Below are positions 52,526 to 62,478 of a DNA stretch of 64,000 nucleotides, one piece after another. The notes beneath the pieces are model-generated. The model did not search any database, was not told the DNA's origin, and saw only the letters and a program-made list of their open reading frames with translations. The first letter of the stretch is position 1. Every line of letters begins with the position of its first letter. Origin of the DNA: Arcobacteraceae bacterium (GTDB lineage Bacteria; Campylobacterota; Campylobacteria; Campylobacterales; Arcobacteraceae); the NCBI GenBank assembly GCA_021107755.1, contig JAIOSF010000026.1, positions 107,159-171,158 of the forward strand. The letters run 5' to 3'. Both the position numbers and the translations under genes were made by a program.

Positions 52526-54355
52526 TTGAATACGAGTAATTTTAATAAATTTTATACCATATATTTTATTATTTTTGGAGTTATTATCTCAATGGTTGGT
52601 GCATCAATTGGGTATTTATTAGATACACATAGATTAATTGAAAGAATTAATAGTGAAGCTAAAATAATTGCTGAATATAAGATTAATACAATGATGAAAC
52701 TTGAAATAGAAAGTATTGATAAAACAGTACAATTAATTGGTACTAGTAAAGTTGCAAATGATTTTTTAATGAATCAAGATATTCATTTAAAGCAAGAATT
52801 AAATCAGATGTTTTTAGCTTCTGTGAATGCAAATCATAAAATTATGCAAATAAGAATTTTAGATAAAAATGGATATGAATTAATTAGAATAAATAATAAA
52901 AAGAATAAAATTAATATGGTAAAAGAAAGTGAATTACAAGACAAAAGTGATAGGGAGTATTTCAAAATAATATCTGCAATGGATATGGCATCTGTATGGC
53001 ATTCTAAAATAGACCTTAATGTTGAAAATGGTAAAGTTGAAGTACCATGTATATCAACACTAAGAGCAGGAATACCAATATTTAAAGATGATGAATTTAT
53101 AGGGATTTTTATTATTAATTTTAATATAAATGATTTATTAATTTCACTAAGTCAATCAAGTTTTTTTGAAAACTATATTATTGATAAAGATGAAAATTAT
53201 ATATTACATCCAAATGATAAATACTCATTTAATAAATATAAAAAAACCAATAAGCCATTTGACGAAGATTTTCCGAAGGGATTTGATGAAGAATTTCTCT
53301 ACTCTTATAGTTTGGATAATATTTTGCATAATGATGATAAAGCAATATTAGTTTTAAAACTTAAAAAAGAATATCATAAAGATCTTTTTAAACAATATTT
53401 ACATACAGCACTTTTTGTTCTTTTAGTAACTATTATTCTAAGTGTATTTATGGGGATTTATGCTTCAAGAATACCTAGAAAATTCCACAGGGCATTAGTT
53501 AAAACACAAGAAAAACTTGAAGAATTTACAGCCATATTAAATAACTATGTTATAACTTCAAAAACAAAACCTGATAGTACAATAATAGATGTTAGCTTGG
53601 CTTTTATTGAATCAAGTGGGTACTCAAGAGATGAATTAATCGGTCAAAAGATGAATATTATTAAACATCCGACACAAGAGAAATCTTTATATAAAAATTT
53701 ATGGGAAACAATACTTAGTGGTAAAAGTTGGCATGGTATAATTAAAAATAAGAAAAAAAATGATGAGGTGTATTGGTTAGAACAAAATATTATACCTTTG
53801 TATAATAACAATAATAAAATAGAATATTTTGTATCTATAGGGATAGATGTTACATCTAAAAAATTTATAGAAGAGATTGCTTATATTGATACTTTAACAG
53901 GTATTTATAATAGAAGAATGTTTTTTAAATTAGCAGAAGAGCAAATTAAATTAACTAAAAGGTATGGTTCTGATTTATCATTTATATTAATTGATATAGA
54001 TCATTTTAAAGATGTAAATGATAGTTTTGGACATCAAGCAGGAGATATGGTCTTAAAGGAATTAACAAAATTAATATCTGACAACATAAGAGAATCAGAT
54101 ATATTTGGAAGATATGGTGGAGAAGAATTTATTTTGGTATGTCCTCAAACTAAAAAAGAAGATACAATTAAATTAGCTGAAAAATTGAGAGTTGCAGTAG
54201 AATCATATCAATTCAAAACGGTTGGGAAAAAAACTATTTCCCTTGGTGTTTCTAGTTTAGGTGAAAATGATGATATTGAAACTTTAATCAAAAAAGCAGA
54301 TGAAGCTTTATATGTTGCAAAAAGTGAAGGTAGAAATAAAGTAGTTGCAGATTAA
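52526..54355 (+). CDS. Cache-PAS-GGDEF diguanylate cyclase
   Basis: 609 residues. Helix (about 8-30), a periplasmic Cache-type sensor (about 35-290), a second helix (about 292-315), a PAS domain (about 335-450) and a GGDEF domain. The active site is GGEEF and the inhibitory I-site RESD stands exactly five residues before it, so the enzyme is probably active and product-inhibited. It makes c-di-GMP in response to a periplasmic ligand. The start is TTG at 52526 after AGGAT. Confidence 0.9.
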   Translation: MNTSNFNKFYTIYFIIFGVIISMVGASIGYLLDTHRLIERINSEAKIIAEYKINTMMKLEIESIDKTVQLIGTSKVANDFLMNQDIHLKQELNQMFLASVNANHKIMQIRILDKNGYELIRINNKKNKINMVKESELQDKSDREYFKIISAMDMASVWHSKIDLNVENGKVEVPCISTLRAGIPIFKDDEFIGIFIINFNINDLLISLSQSSFFENYIIDKDENYILHPNDKYSFNKYKKTNKPFDEDFPKGFDEEFLYSYSLDNILHNDDKAILVLKLKKEYHKDLFKQYLHTALFVLLVTIILSVFMGIYASRIPRKFHRALVKTQEKLEEFTAILNNYVITSKTKPDSTIIDVSLAFIESSGYSRDELIGQKMNIIKHPTQEKSLYKNLWETILSGKSWHGIIKNKKKNDEVYWLEQNIIPLYNNNNKIEYFVSIGIDVTSKKFIEEIAYIDTLTGIYNRRMFFKLAEEQIKLTKRYGSDLSFILIDIDHFKDVNDSFGHQAGDMVLKELTKLISDNIRESDIFGRYGGEEFILVCPQTKKEDTIKLAEKLRVAVESYQFKTVGKKTISLGVSSLGENDDIETLIKKADEALYVAKSEGRNKVVAD

Positions 54356-54438
54356 AGTTTCTCAATAAAAATATTCATATTCTATTCATAAAATTTAATT
54401 ACAATTTTGTAATTTAGTTTTGAAAAAAAGGATAAAAT

Positions 54439-54741
54439 ATGGAATATATTTATATTGAGAATTATCTCAAAGTACAACAAAGTCAAAAACAAAGTTTTTT
54501 AAATTTCATCAATAAATCAGATGATTTTAAAGTCTCAAACCAGAAAATAATATTTTGTGAAGAATCACTTTTAGTAGGATTTCTAGATAAATCTAATATC
54601 TCCAAAGCATATATGGGTTTTAAAGATTTTTTTAAAGATCTTAGTGAAATAAAAATAGATATTATTACAAAAATTATATCAAAATCAAATCACACAATAC
54701 TCACATTTGTAAATAATAAAAAGCAATTAAGAATTTCATAA
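54439..54741 (+). CDS. Hypothetical protein, function unknown
   Basis: 100 residues, no signal peptide or membrane helix. Mixed alpha/beta, Lys-rich, with nothing I recognise. A good AAAAAAGGAT ribosome site precedes it and accC starts 11 nt after its stop, so it may be co-transcribed with the carboxylase gene. Confidence 0.65.
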   Translation: MEYIYIENYLKVQQSQKQSFLNFINKSDDFKVSNQKIIFCEESLLVGFLDKSNISKAYMGFKDFFKDLSEIKIDIITKIISKSNHTILTFVNNKKQLRIS

Positions 54742-54752
54742 TAGGGATATAA

Positions 54753-56204
54753 ATGAAAAAAATAACTAAAGTTTTAATAGCAAATAGAGGTGAAATAGCC
54801 TTACGAATTATAAGAGCAACACAAGAGCTAGAGATGAAAAGTGTTGCTATATTTTCAGAAGTAGATGTTGAGGGTGTTTGGGTGCGAAAAGCTGATGAGT
54901 GTTATCCAATTATGGGAGATCCTGTTCAGGCATATTTAGATTATAGTGTGATTATATCTATTGCAAAAAAAGCATCTTGTGATGCAATACATCCAGGGTA
55001 TGGATTTTTAAGTGAAAATGCAGATTTTGCGAGAGCTTGTGCTGAAAATGGACTTATATTTATAGGACCAAAACCTGAACATATTGATCTTTTTGGAGAT
55101 AAGATGGCTTCAAAAGTTGCTATGAAAGCTGTAGGAGTTCCCGTGTTAGAAGGGACAGATGAGCCAATAGAGGATAAAAAAATTGGTGCAAAAATAGCTA
55201 CAGAGATTGGATTTCCTGTTATTATCAAAGCTGCTTTTGGTGGTGGTGGAAGAGGTATGCGAATCGTAAAAAATCCAAAAGATTTTTATGATATGTTTGA
55301 GAGTGCAGTGAATGAATCAGTGAAATATTTTGGAAGAGGGGAGGTTTTTATAGAAAAATTTGTTGAAAACCCTCGTCATATTGAAGTACAAGTTATGGCA
55401 GATAAGTATGGAAATGTTGTTCATCTAGGGGAAAGAGATTGTTCAATTCAAAGGAGACATCAAAAAGTTATCGAAATAGCTCCATCACCAAGACTGAGTC
55501 CTGATACACGAAAAGAGCTTTATATAATAGCTACAAAAGCTATGTTTAAATTGGGGTATGAGAGTGTGGGGACTGTTGAGTTTTTAGTAGATGAAAAAGA
55601 CAATATCTATTTTATAGAGATGAATACAAGAGTTCAAGTGGAACATCCAGTTACAGAGATAATAAGTGGTGTTGATATAATTCAAAGAATGATAGAGATA
55701 GCTGAAGGTGATAAACTAAAGTTTTTACAAGAGGAGATAAGCTTTAGAGGATATGCTATTGAGTTTAGAATCAATGCAGAAAATCCACAAAAAAACTTTA
55801 TGCCATCTGTTGGAACAGTATCAACATATCTAACCCCAGGAGGTCCAGGTGTGAGACTTGATTCAGCACTTTATGCTGGATATAAAGTTCCTGCAAATTA
55901 TGATTCAATGATTGGTAAACTTATTGTTTGGTCACTAGACTGGGAAGGTGCAGTTAAAAAAGCAAAACGAGCTTTAGATGAATTTTATATCGAAGGTTTC
56001 CCTACAAATATAGCATTGCATAGACAAATCGTAAGAGATGTGGATTTTATGGCAGGAAATCTTACAACTGGATATCTAGACAAAAAATTAGATATCTTTA
56101 AACTAGGTGAGCAAAAATCTGTCAAAGAGGAAGAATCAAAAATCGCAAAAATTATGGAGTTTATAAAAAAATTAAAGATTAATAATATCAAAGTAAAACA
56201 TTAA
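54753..56204 (+). CDS. Biotin carboxylase subunit (AccC or PycA)
   Basis: 483 residues. The ATP-grasp motifs are complete: KVLIANRGEIALRIIRA, AFGGGGRGMRIV, VHLGERDCSIQRRHQKVIE (catalytic region) and EMNTRVQVEHPVTE. It carboxylates biotin on a carrier protein. AccC is usually about 445-450 residues; 483 with a basic C-terminal extension is closer to the PycA subunit of two-part pyruvate carboxylase (481 residues in C. jejuni, as I recall). No carrier or transferase gene is nearby to settle it. Confidence 0.87.
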   Translation: MKKITKVLIANRGEIALRIIRATQELEMKSVAIFSEVDVEGVWVRKADECYPIMGDPVQAYLDYSVIISIAKKASCDAIHPGYGFLSENADFARACAENGLIFIGPKPEHIDLFGDKMASKVAMKAVGVPVLEGTDEPIEDKKIGAKIATEIGFPVIIKAAFGGGGRGMRIVKNPKDFYDMFESAVNESVKYFGRGEVFIEKFVENPRHIEVQVMADKYGNVVHLGERDCSIQRRHQKVIEIAPSPRLSPDTRKELYIIATKAMFKLGYESVGTVEFLVDEKDNIYFIEMNTRVQVEHPVTEIISGVDIIQRMIEIAEGDKLKFLQEEISFRGYAIEFRINAENPQKNFMPSVGTVSTYLTPGGPGVRLDSALYAGYKVPANYDSMIGKLIVWSLDWEGAVKKAKRALDEFYIEGFPTNIALHRQIVRDVDFMAGNLTTGYLDKKLDIFKLGEQKSVKEEESKIAKIMEFIKKLKINNIKVKH

Positions 56205-56288
56205 CTTTAAGAGGATCTTATCTATTGATTTGATTTTTTGTTATTATACTGTACAATACAAAATAATATCAAAGGTCAAATCAATATC

Positions 56289-57254
56289 ATGAATAGCAAA
56301 CAATTTATCCCCACCCAAGAGATCAGACTTGATCTTTTTTTATCTGAACAATTAAACGAATCAAGAAATCAAATCGAACAACTTATCAAAAAAGGTTTTG
56401 TCACTGTTCAAAATAAACAAAAAGCAAAAAGTGGATTGAAGCTTCAAGTAGGACAAGAGGTTACGGTAAAGTTTCCCGAGGTTGTAAAAGAGGAAGCTTT
56501 AGAGGTTGATTTTGATGTTGAGATAGTTTTTGAAGATGATTATTTTATGGTTATCAATAAACCCTCAGGTGTGATAGTGCATGGAGCTCCTAGTGTAAAT
56601 GAACCTACACTTGTAGATTGGTTAAAGAAAAAGAATATCTCACTCTCAACAATTAGTGGTGAAGAGAGGCACGGAATTGTCCATAGAATTGATAAAGGGA
56701 CAAGTGGACTACTGGTGATTGCAAAAACAAATGAAGCCCATGAAAAGCTCTCAAAACAACTAGAAACAAAAACTATGGGGCGATACTATTTAGCCATTAT
56801 AGATTTACCTCTAAAAGATGATATAACTATAGATAAACCAATAGCTAGAAATCCTCACAATAGGTTGAAAATGGGAATAGTCGAGGGTGGAAAAAATGCT
56901 AAAACTTCATTTGCTAAAATCGCAACAAGTGATGATAATAATTATGAACTCATAGCAGCCAAACTTTATACAGGACGAACTCATCAAATAAGAGTTCATT
57001 TAGAATCTTTACAAAGGCATATTTTAGGGGATGCATTATATGGTTTTAAGGGAAATTTAGATAAGCTTAAAAGAGTTTATTTACATGCCTTTAGTTTATA
57101 TCTACAACATCCAATAACAGGTGCAGATATGAGTTTTAACATAGGTATACCAGAAGATATGGAACAATTTTATAATAAAAATTTCACTAAGGAAGAAAAG
57201 AATGGGAAAATTAGTCAAGAGTTTGTTACTAGTAGGTTTGATACTATTAATTAG
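56289..57254 (+). CDS. RluD-family 23S rRNA pseudouridine synthase
   Basis: 321 residues from the ATG at 56289, which gives the usual start of the S4 domain (IRLDLFLSEQLNESRNQIEQLI); a further-upstream TTG at 56238 is less likely. The catalytic Asp lies in HGIVHRIDKGTSGLL. It makes pseudouridines in 23S rRNA. Its last 53 nt overlap the following FlpA-like gene. C. jejuni has such a synthase (Cj1280c) beside flpA. Confidence 0.88.
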   Translation: MNSKQFIPTQEIRLDLFLSEQLNESRNQIEQLIKKGFVTVQNKQKAKSGLKLQVGQEVTVKFPEVVKEEALEVDFDVEIVFEDDYFMVINKPSGVIVHGAPSVNEPTLVDWLKKKNISLSTISGEERHGIVHRIDKGTSGLLVIAKTNEAHEKLSKQLETKTMGRYYLAIIDLPLKDDITIDKPIARNPHNRLKMGIVEGGKNAKTSFAKIATSDDNNYELIAAKLYTGRTHQIRVHLESLQRHILGDALYGFKGNLDKLKRVYLHAFSLYLQHPITGADMSFNIGIPEDMEQFYNKNFTKEEKNGKISQEFVTSRFDTIN

Positions 57255-58485
57255 TGGTTGTGAAAAACAATTAACAACTCCTATAAAACCAAAAATTGAT
57301 GAAAGTTTACCAGTAGTTGAATCTGCTAGTATTAGAACGATTCCTGATATAAATGCTGTTGCTTTAGAGTGGAAAGCAATTGATATAGCTCAAGCTGAAG
57401 GTTATTATATAATACGAGCCAATGTTCAAGAGGGTGGAAAGTTTCAAAGAGTAGCAACAGTTAAAAATAAATATGCAACACATTATTTAGATAAAGACTT
57501 GATGTCTAATAGTAAATATGCTTATAAAATATCGATGTTTACAAAAGATGATATGGAATCAAGAGCAAGTGGTAGTGTAGAGGTTTTAACTTTACCTACT
57601 TTAGAATCTGTAAGCTTTGTACAAGCAATTAGTGAACTTCCTAGACAGATTAAAATTTTATGGCGACCACATTCTAATCCTAGAGTGAAAAGTTATATTA
57701 TAGAAAAAACTACACCAGTAAAATCAAAATGGGAAAAACTAGCAGTTGTTAAAGATAGATACAATGTAGAGTATATAGATGATGATTTAGGTGATAATGA
57801 GATTTATATATATCGTATTATTGTTGAAACATTTGATGGTATCATATCAAACCCTAGTGCAATAGTAAGTGCAACTACAAAACCACTTCCTTTACAAATT
57901 TCAAAATTAGAAGCTACACGGGATTTACCAAAAAAGATACAACTTTCATGGGGACCATCAAAAACACCAGATGTTGTAGAGTATAATATATATAGAGCTT
58001 CAAGTGCAAATGGATTTTTTAGTAAGATAGCAAAAGCAAAAGCAGACCACAATAGATTTGATGATAATATTCAAGAAGATGGTGAGATATATTTTTATAA
58101 AATCACAACTGTAGATAAAGATGGATTAGAAAGTAATATAAAACAAGTAACACCTGTTATGGGTTCAACATTGGCAAAACCAAATGTACCACAAATTACA
58201 CTATCACAAATTCAAGGAAATAAAGTAATATTAAATTGGGTATCAACAGATGATAGAACAGTTTCATATAATATTTATAAAACAACAAAAACATCATTTG
58301 TTTCCTCAAAAGAGAAACTTATTCCTAATGTACAAGGATTGAGATTTGAAGATCCAGATGTTGTAAGGGGAGTTGAGTATAACTATACTTTACAAGCAGT
58401 TGATACTTATGGGTTAATCTCTGATAAAACACAAGAGGTATCTATAAAGTTACCTAAGTTAGCTCAAGAAGTACAACAAAATTAA
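57202..58485 (+). CDS. FlpA-like fibronectin type III lipoprotein
   Basis: 427 residues. A signal peptide ends in the lipobox LISGC (Cys20). About four fibronectin type III domains follow (from about residue 40 to 425), each with a W-x-P or W-x-A core and Y-x-I strands. In the second, WRPHSNPRV (154-162) resembles the WRPHPDFRV segment of C. jejuni FlpA that has been linked to fibronectin binding. Order with trmB, ftsE, ftsX and the M23 gene matches Cj1279c-Cj1275c from memory. It starts inside the synthase gene and ends 1 nt before trmB begins. Adhesion is inferred only. Confidence 0.85.
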   Translation: MGKLVKSLLLVGLILLISGCEKQLTTPIKPKIDESLPVVESASIRTIPDINAVALEWKAIDIAQAEGYYIIRANVQEGGKFQRVATVKNKYATHYLDKDLMSNSKYAYKISMFTKDDMESRASGSVEVLTLPTLESVSFVQAISELPRQIKILWRPHSNPRVKSYIIEKTTPVKSKWEKLAVVKDRYNVEYIDDDLGDNEIYIYRIIVETFDGIISNPSAIVSATTKPLPLQISKLEATRDLPKKIQLSWGPSKTPDVVEYNIYRASSANGFFSKIAKAKADHNRFDDNIQEDGEIYFYKITTVDKDGLESNIKQVTPVMGSTLAKPNVPQITLSQIQGNKVILNWVSTDDRTVSYNIYKTTKTSFVSSKEKLIPNVQGLRFEDPDVVRGVEYNYTLQAVDTYGLISDKTQEVSIKLPKLAQEVQQN

Positions 58486-59645
58486 TGCCACATATTTTAT
58501 TAAAACCACATAATAACATCACTATTTCTAGTGATGGAAATTTTAGATTTATAGCAACAGGAAATCATGATCAAAAGATTTGTGCAGTGTATGATAATAG
58601 AGAGTTTCTACTCACAAAAGTTGTAAAAAATGGGAATGATTTAGTAAAGCTAGATAGTGCTACTAGACTTACCCCTGTGAGTTTAATGAAAACAGCATTA
58701 AATGATTATGAAAAAACTTCTAATAGTGAAGTACTTTTTTCAAATGTAAACTCTATATATAATAAGGTAAAACCAGAAGAAAAATATCTTAAAGATATTA
58801 ACTATTTTGTAAAAGAGTTTCAAACAGATAAAGAGATATATGTGGAGGTTGGTTTTGGAAGTGGTGTTCATCTTTTACATCAAGCAAAAACAAATCCAGA
58901 TAAAATCATTATAGGATTGGAGATACATTATCCCTCTATTGAGCAAGTTTTAAAACAAGCAAGAATACAAAATATTGAAAATATATTGGTTATAAATTAT
59001 GATGCAAGATTATTTTTGGAGTTTTTAAAATCAAATAGTGTAGGAAAAGTATTTGTACATTTTCCAGTGCCTTGGGATAAAAAACCACATAGACGAGTTA
59101 TGAGTGTTGAGTTTATTGAGGAGTGTATGAGAGTTTTAAAAGTGGATGGAACTTTAGAGTTACGAACTGACAGTCCAAACTACTTTGAATACTCTACTTC
59201 ACTTTTAGAACATTTTAAAGAGTATCACTGTGAGATACTAACAAATCAAGATTTAGATGTGACAAGCAAATATGAAGCAAGATGGAAAAGACAAGAAAAA
59301 ACTATCTGGGATGTGAAAATAAAAGCAAAAGATATTTCTGAAGAAGTTGATTTAGAAGATGATTTTTCTTTTCCATATCTTTATGATAGAGAAACTTTAA
59401 AGTCAAAAATAGATACAAAGGCTATCATTAAAGATGACTATATGATACATTTTGAATCTTGTTATGATATTGATGATTCTGTAACTAATGGGTTACTTAT
59501 AAAAGTAACTTTTGGTAGTTTTAATCGTCCTGTATCCAAGTATCTTTTGTTGGAAAATGGAAATATGCGTTATTTTCAAGGGGAGCCAATTAGAACAAAA
59601 GCTAACTTAGCAGCGCATAAAACAATATTGGAGATACTCAAATGA
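58485..59645 (+). CDS. trmB: tRNA (guanine-N7-)-methyltransferase
   Basis: 386 residues, longer than the 210-240 of E. coli TrmB, as is usual in Campylobacterota: an N-terminal extension (about 1-110) and a C-terminal one (about 280-386) surround the SAM-binding core (EVGFGSGVHLLHQAK) and HFPVPWDKKPHRR. It methylates G46 of tRNAs. It sits between flpA and ftsE and overlaps ftsE by 4 nt. Confidence 0.9.
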   Translation: MPHILLKPHNNITISSDGNFRFIATGNHDQKICAVYDNREFLLTKVVKNGNDLVKLDSATRLTPVSLMKTALNDYEKTSNSEVLFSNVNSIYNKVKPEEKYLKDINYFVKEFQTDKEIYVEVGFGSGVHLLHQAKTNPDKIIIGLEIHYPSIEQVLKQARIQNIENILVINYDARLFLEFLKSNSVGKVFVHFPVPWDKKPHRRVMSVEFIEECMRVLKVDGTLELRTDSPNYFEYSTSLLEHFKEYHCEILTNQDLDVTSKYEARWKRQEKTIWDVKIKAKDISEEVDLEDDFSFPYLYDRETLKSKIDTKAIIKDDYMIHFESCYDIDDSVTNGLLIKVTFGSFNRPVSKYLLLENGNMRYFQGEPIRTKANLAAHKTILEILK

Positions 59646-60304
59646 TATTAGCAAATAATATTACTTTGTCTTACGATAATAAGAAAAATATTATTGAGAA
59701 TGCTAATTTTAACATAAAACCTAAAGATTTTATTTTTATAAGTGGTTCAAGTGGTAGTGGAAAATCTACCCTTTTAAAAGCTTTTTATGGTGAATTGTAT
59801 GTAAAATCTGGGCATCTACTTGTTAATAAAACTGATTTATCTAAAAAGAATTATAGTAAACTTTTAACTTTGAGAAAAGAGTTAGGAATTGTTTTTCAAG
59901 ATTATAAACTTATAAAAAACTACACTATTGAAGAGAATATAATGCTCCCTTTAAAAGTGCATAACTATGATGACAGTATTTGTAAAAATCAAGTAAAAAA
60001 ACTTCTAAAACATGTAAAACTTAGTCACAAAGTGGGCGCTTACCCTGAAGAGTTAAGTGGTGGGGAACAACAAAGAGTTGCTGTTGCAAGAGCGTTAGCT
60101 CATAATCCAAGTATAATATTTGCAGATGAACCAACAGGAAACCTTGATGATTACTCTTCCGATGTTATATGGAAGTTATTAAAAAATGCCAATGAAATTT
60201 TAGGTATCACAGTGGTTGTTGTTACTCATAGAATACCATCAGATTTAGGTATTAAGTTTAGAAGATTTAATATCGATGAGGGGGTTGTTTATGAAGCTTC
60301 TTAA
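59642..60304 (+). CDS. ftsE: Cell-division ABC ATPase FtsE
   Basis: 220 residues. Walker A GSSGSGKSTLL, signature LSGGEQQRVAVARALAHNP and Walker B IIFADEPTGNLD are standard. With FtsX it links ATP hydrolysis to activation of septal amidases through the adjacent EnvC-like protein. It starts inside the end of trmB. Confidence 0.93.
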   Translation: MILANNITLSYDNKKNIIENANFNIKPKDFIFISGSSGSGKSTLLKAFYGELYVKSGHLLVNKTDLSKKNYSKLLTLRKELGIVFQDYKLIKNYTIEENIMLPLKVHNYDDSICKNQVKKLLKHVKLSHKVGAYPEELSGGEQQRVAVARALAHNPSIIFADEPTGNLDDYSSDVIWKLLKNANEILGITVVVVTHRIPSDLGIKFRRFNIDEGVVYEAS

Positions 60305-61097
60305 GTCATTTTTGTCTTTTACTTTCCCTTTGATTATTATGTTGTTTATATTTTCTATTTACTTACTTGTTGATAAAGTTGTTAATAGTTATAAGCATAG
60401 TATTGCTAATGACTATGCAATAGTAGTTATTACAAACACACCTTTTATAGATATTGATGAGTTAGCAGATATTAAAGTAAAAGATATAGAGTCTCTTAGT
60501 AGAACTAAAATTATTGATGGTGTGAAAGAGAATCTTTCAACTTCATCTTTAGATTTATTGAATAAAAAACTACCATACTTTTATAAAATTCATTTAGAAG
60601 AGTTCCCAACAACACGAAAGCTCGAACAGATAAGAAAAGAGCTTAAACAGATGACAAATATTAAAAGGGTGGAAACTTTTTCAACTGATCATAATCAGAT
60701 ATACTCATTACTTATCTTGATACAAGATATTGTTTTTATTTTATTTATGGTTGTTTTAGCACTTTCATTACTTTTACTTTCTAAACAGATAAAAATATGG
60801 TTCTTTGAACACAATGAGAGAATATCTATTATTCAACTACATGGTGGGTCACTACTTTATAGTTCAAAACCAATTATTAAAACTATAATACTAAGCGCTA
60901 TCGTTTCAAGTGTTATAGTTATATCATTGTTAATTGTAGTTGTAAATAATATTAGCTTATTTGTGCAACCTGAGATAATTTCAATTATGCCTAAAATTAT
61001 ACATTTAGAGTTAGAGATTTTTCAAATATTTATATTGTCATTCATAATCCCATTTATAACATTTTTTGGACTTTTAGTTCAATATAAATCGAAGTAA
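60291..61097 (+). CDS. ftsX: Cell-division protein FtsX
   Basis: 268 residues from the ATG at 60291, favoured over an upstream ATG at 60276 because GAGGGG then lies 6 nt before it. Four membrane helices (about 7-29, 150-172, 200-225 and 240-262) with a periplasmic domain between the first two match FtsX. It overlaps ftsE by 14 nt and the M23 gene by 1 nt. Confidence 0.87.
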   Translation: MKLLKSFLSFTFPLIIMLFIFSIYLLVDKVVNSYKHSIANDYAIVVITNTPFIDIDELADIKVKDIESLSRTKIIDGVKENLSTSSLDLLNKKLPYFYKIHLEEFPTTRKLEQIRKELKQMTNIKRVETFSTDHNQIYSLLILIQDIVFILFMVVLALSLLLLSKQIKIWFFEHNERISIIQLHGGSLLYSSKPIIKTIILSAIVSSVIVISLLIVVVNNISLFVQPEIISIMPKIIHLELEIFQIFILSFIIPFITFFGLLVQYKSK

Positions 61098-62467
61098 TGT
61101 TCAAGTTATTACTCTCTTTTGTATTGTTATTTTCTTTCATTGAAGCTTCAGTGAAAGATATTGAAAGAAAAATTAATAGCAATAAAAAAGAATTTAAAGA
61201 TATCGCTTCAGAAAAAAAAGATATCAATAGTAATATAGAATCTCTAGCAAAAAGAATAAATGCAGAAGAAGAAGCTTATAAAAAAGTTGTTTCTGTATTA
61301 GATAGTACAAATACACAACTTGTTTTAAATAAAATGAAACTTTCAAGTGCAAAAAGTAAAGTTGATAAACTAAAAATAGAATCAGACAAACTCATAAAAA
61401 TTAGAGAAAAAATAGAAAAAGATGTAGTTGATTTTGTAATTGAACGATATGCTATGAGTATGGGGATAGAACAAGCTAACAAAGAGTCTTTAAAAGATGT
61501 TATAGGGAAAGAGGTTTATACTTTAGTTTTTGATAATAACAAGCAAGAGATGTTGGATATAAATATTAATTATCTCAAAATTAACAATCAAATTAGGGAT
61601 AATGAAAGAAAAATAGATGAACTTAATAAATATCTTGAGGAGCAAAAATCTGTAAAAGAGAGATATAAAGATTTAGAAGCTACTTATGAAAAGAAGTTAG
61701 AGTCTTTAAAAAAACAACATTCAATATATCAACAAAATTTACGAAAAGTTATAGAAAAACAAAACAAAGTTACAGATTTGCTAGGAAGTTTAAATATCCT
61801 TAAAAAAGAAGAGATAAAAAAAGAAGAGATAAGAATTAGAAAAGCAAAAGCACTTGCAAAAAGAAAAGAAGCTGCACGACAAAAAGCAGAAGAGGCTAAA
61901 AGAAAAGCAGAAGCTGCACGATTAGCAAAACTTAATAAAAATACAAATAAAAAAGATGAAGAGATACCAGAAGATCAAACAAAGCAGATGAAATTTGAGA
62001 AGAAAAAAGAGTTGGATAAAGATATTGATGTGGAGGTTCGAAAAATTGGATCTTCTGCAAAAGGGATAAAGATATCTAAATACAATGGAAGAAAAACAAT
62101 GGCTCCATTGAAATCTTATGATGTTGTAAAAAAGTTTGGAAAATATTATGATGATGTTTACAAAATGGAACTTTTTAACGAATCAGTATCTTTAAAAACA
62201 AAAATACCAAATGGAAAGGTATTTAGTGTATTTAAAGGGCGAATTGTTTATGCAAAAGAAAACTCTGGACTTTTAGCTAAAGTTGTTATTGTAAAGCATA
62301 GTAATGGATTGCACACTATATATTCACACCTTGATAAGATATCTCCAACACTTAAAGTGGGTAAATGGATACCAAAAGGGTATGTTGTAGGACGAGTAAG
62401 TGATACTTTAGAGTTTCAAGCAACAAAAGATAGTAAATATATAGATCCAATGAGATTAATAAAATAA
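61097..62467 (+). CDS. EnvC-like activator with degenerate LytM (M23) domain
   Basis: 456 residues: signal peptide (about 1-16), long coiled coil (about 20-235), an Ala/Lys/Glu-rich hinge (about 240-295) and a LytM domain (about 355-456). Compared with active M23 enzymes, the first H-x3-D ligand pair and the last H-x-H (LHF) are missing: LFNESVSLK and DTLEFQA are in their places, though HTIYSHL remains. It is therefore a catalytically dead regulator like EnvC, working with FtsEX to switch on amidases at division. Directly coupled to ftsX. Confidence 0.87.
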   Translation: MFKLLLSFVLLFSFIEASVKDIERKINSNKKEFKDIASEKKDINSNIESLAKRINAEEEAYKKVVSVLDSTNTQLVLNKMKLSSAKSKVDKLKIESDKLIKIREKIEKDVVDFVIERYAMSMGIEQANKESLKDVIGKEVYTLVFDNNKQEMLDININYLKINNQIRDNERKIDELNKYLEEQKSVKERYKDLEATYEKKLESLKKQHSIYQQNLRKVIEKQNKVTDLLGSLNILKKEEIKKEEIRIRKAKALAKRKEAARQKAEEAKRKAEAARLAKLNKNTNKKDEEIPEDQTKQMKFEKKKELDKDIDVEVRKIGSSAKGIKISKYNGRKTMAPLKSYDVVKKFGKYYDDVYKMELFNESVSLKTKIPNGKVFSVFKGRIVYAKENSGLLAKVVIVKHSNGLHTIYSHLDKISPTLKVGKWIPKGYVVGRVSDTLEFQATKDSKYIDPMRLIK

Positions 62468-62478
62468 AGAGGAATGAA

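Noticed and set aside
56238..56288. Upstream TTG start for the RluD-type synthase
   Set aside because: The extra 17 residues are hydrophobic and unlike the family; the ATG at 56289 gives the standard S4-domain start.
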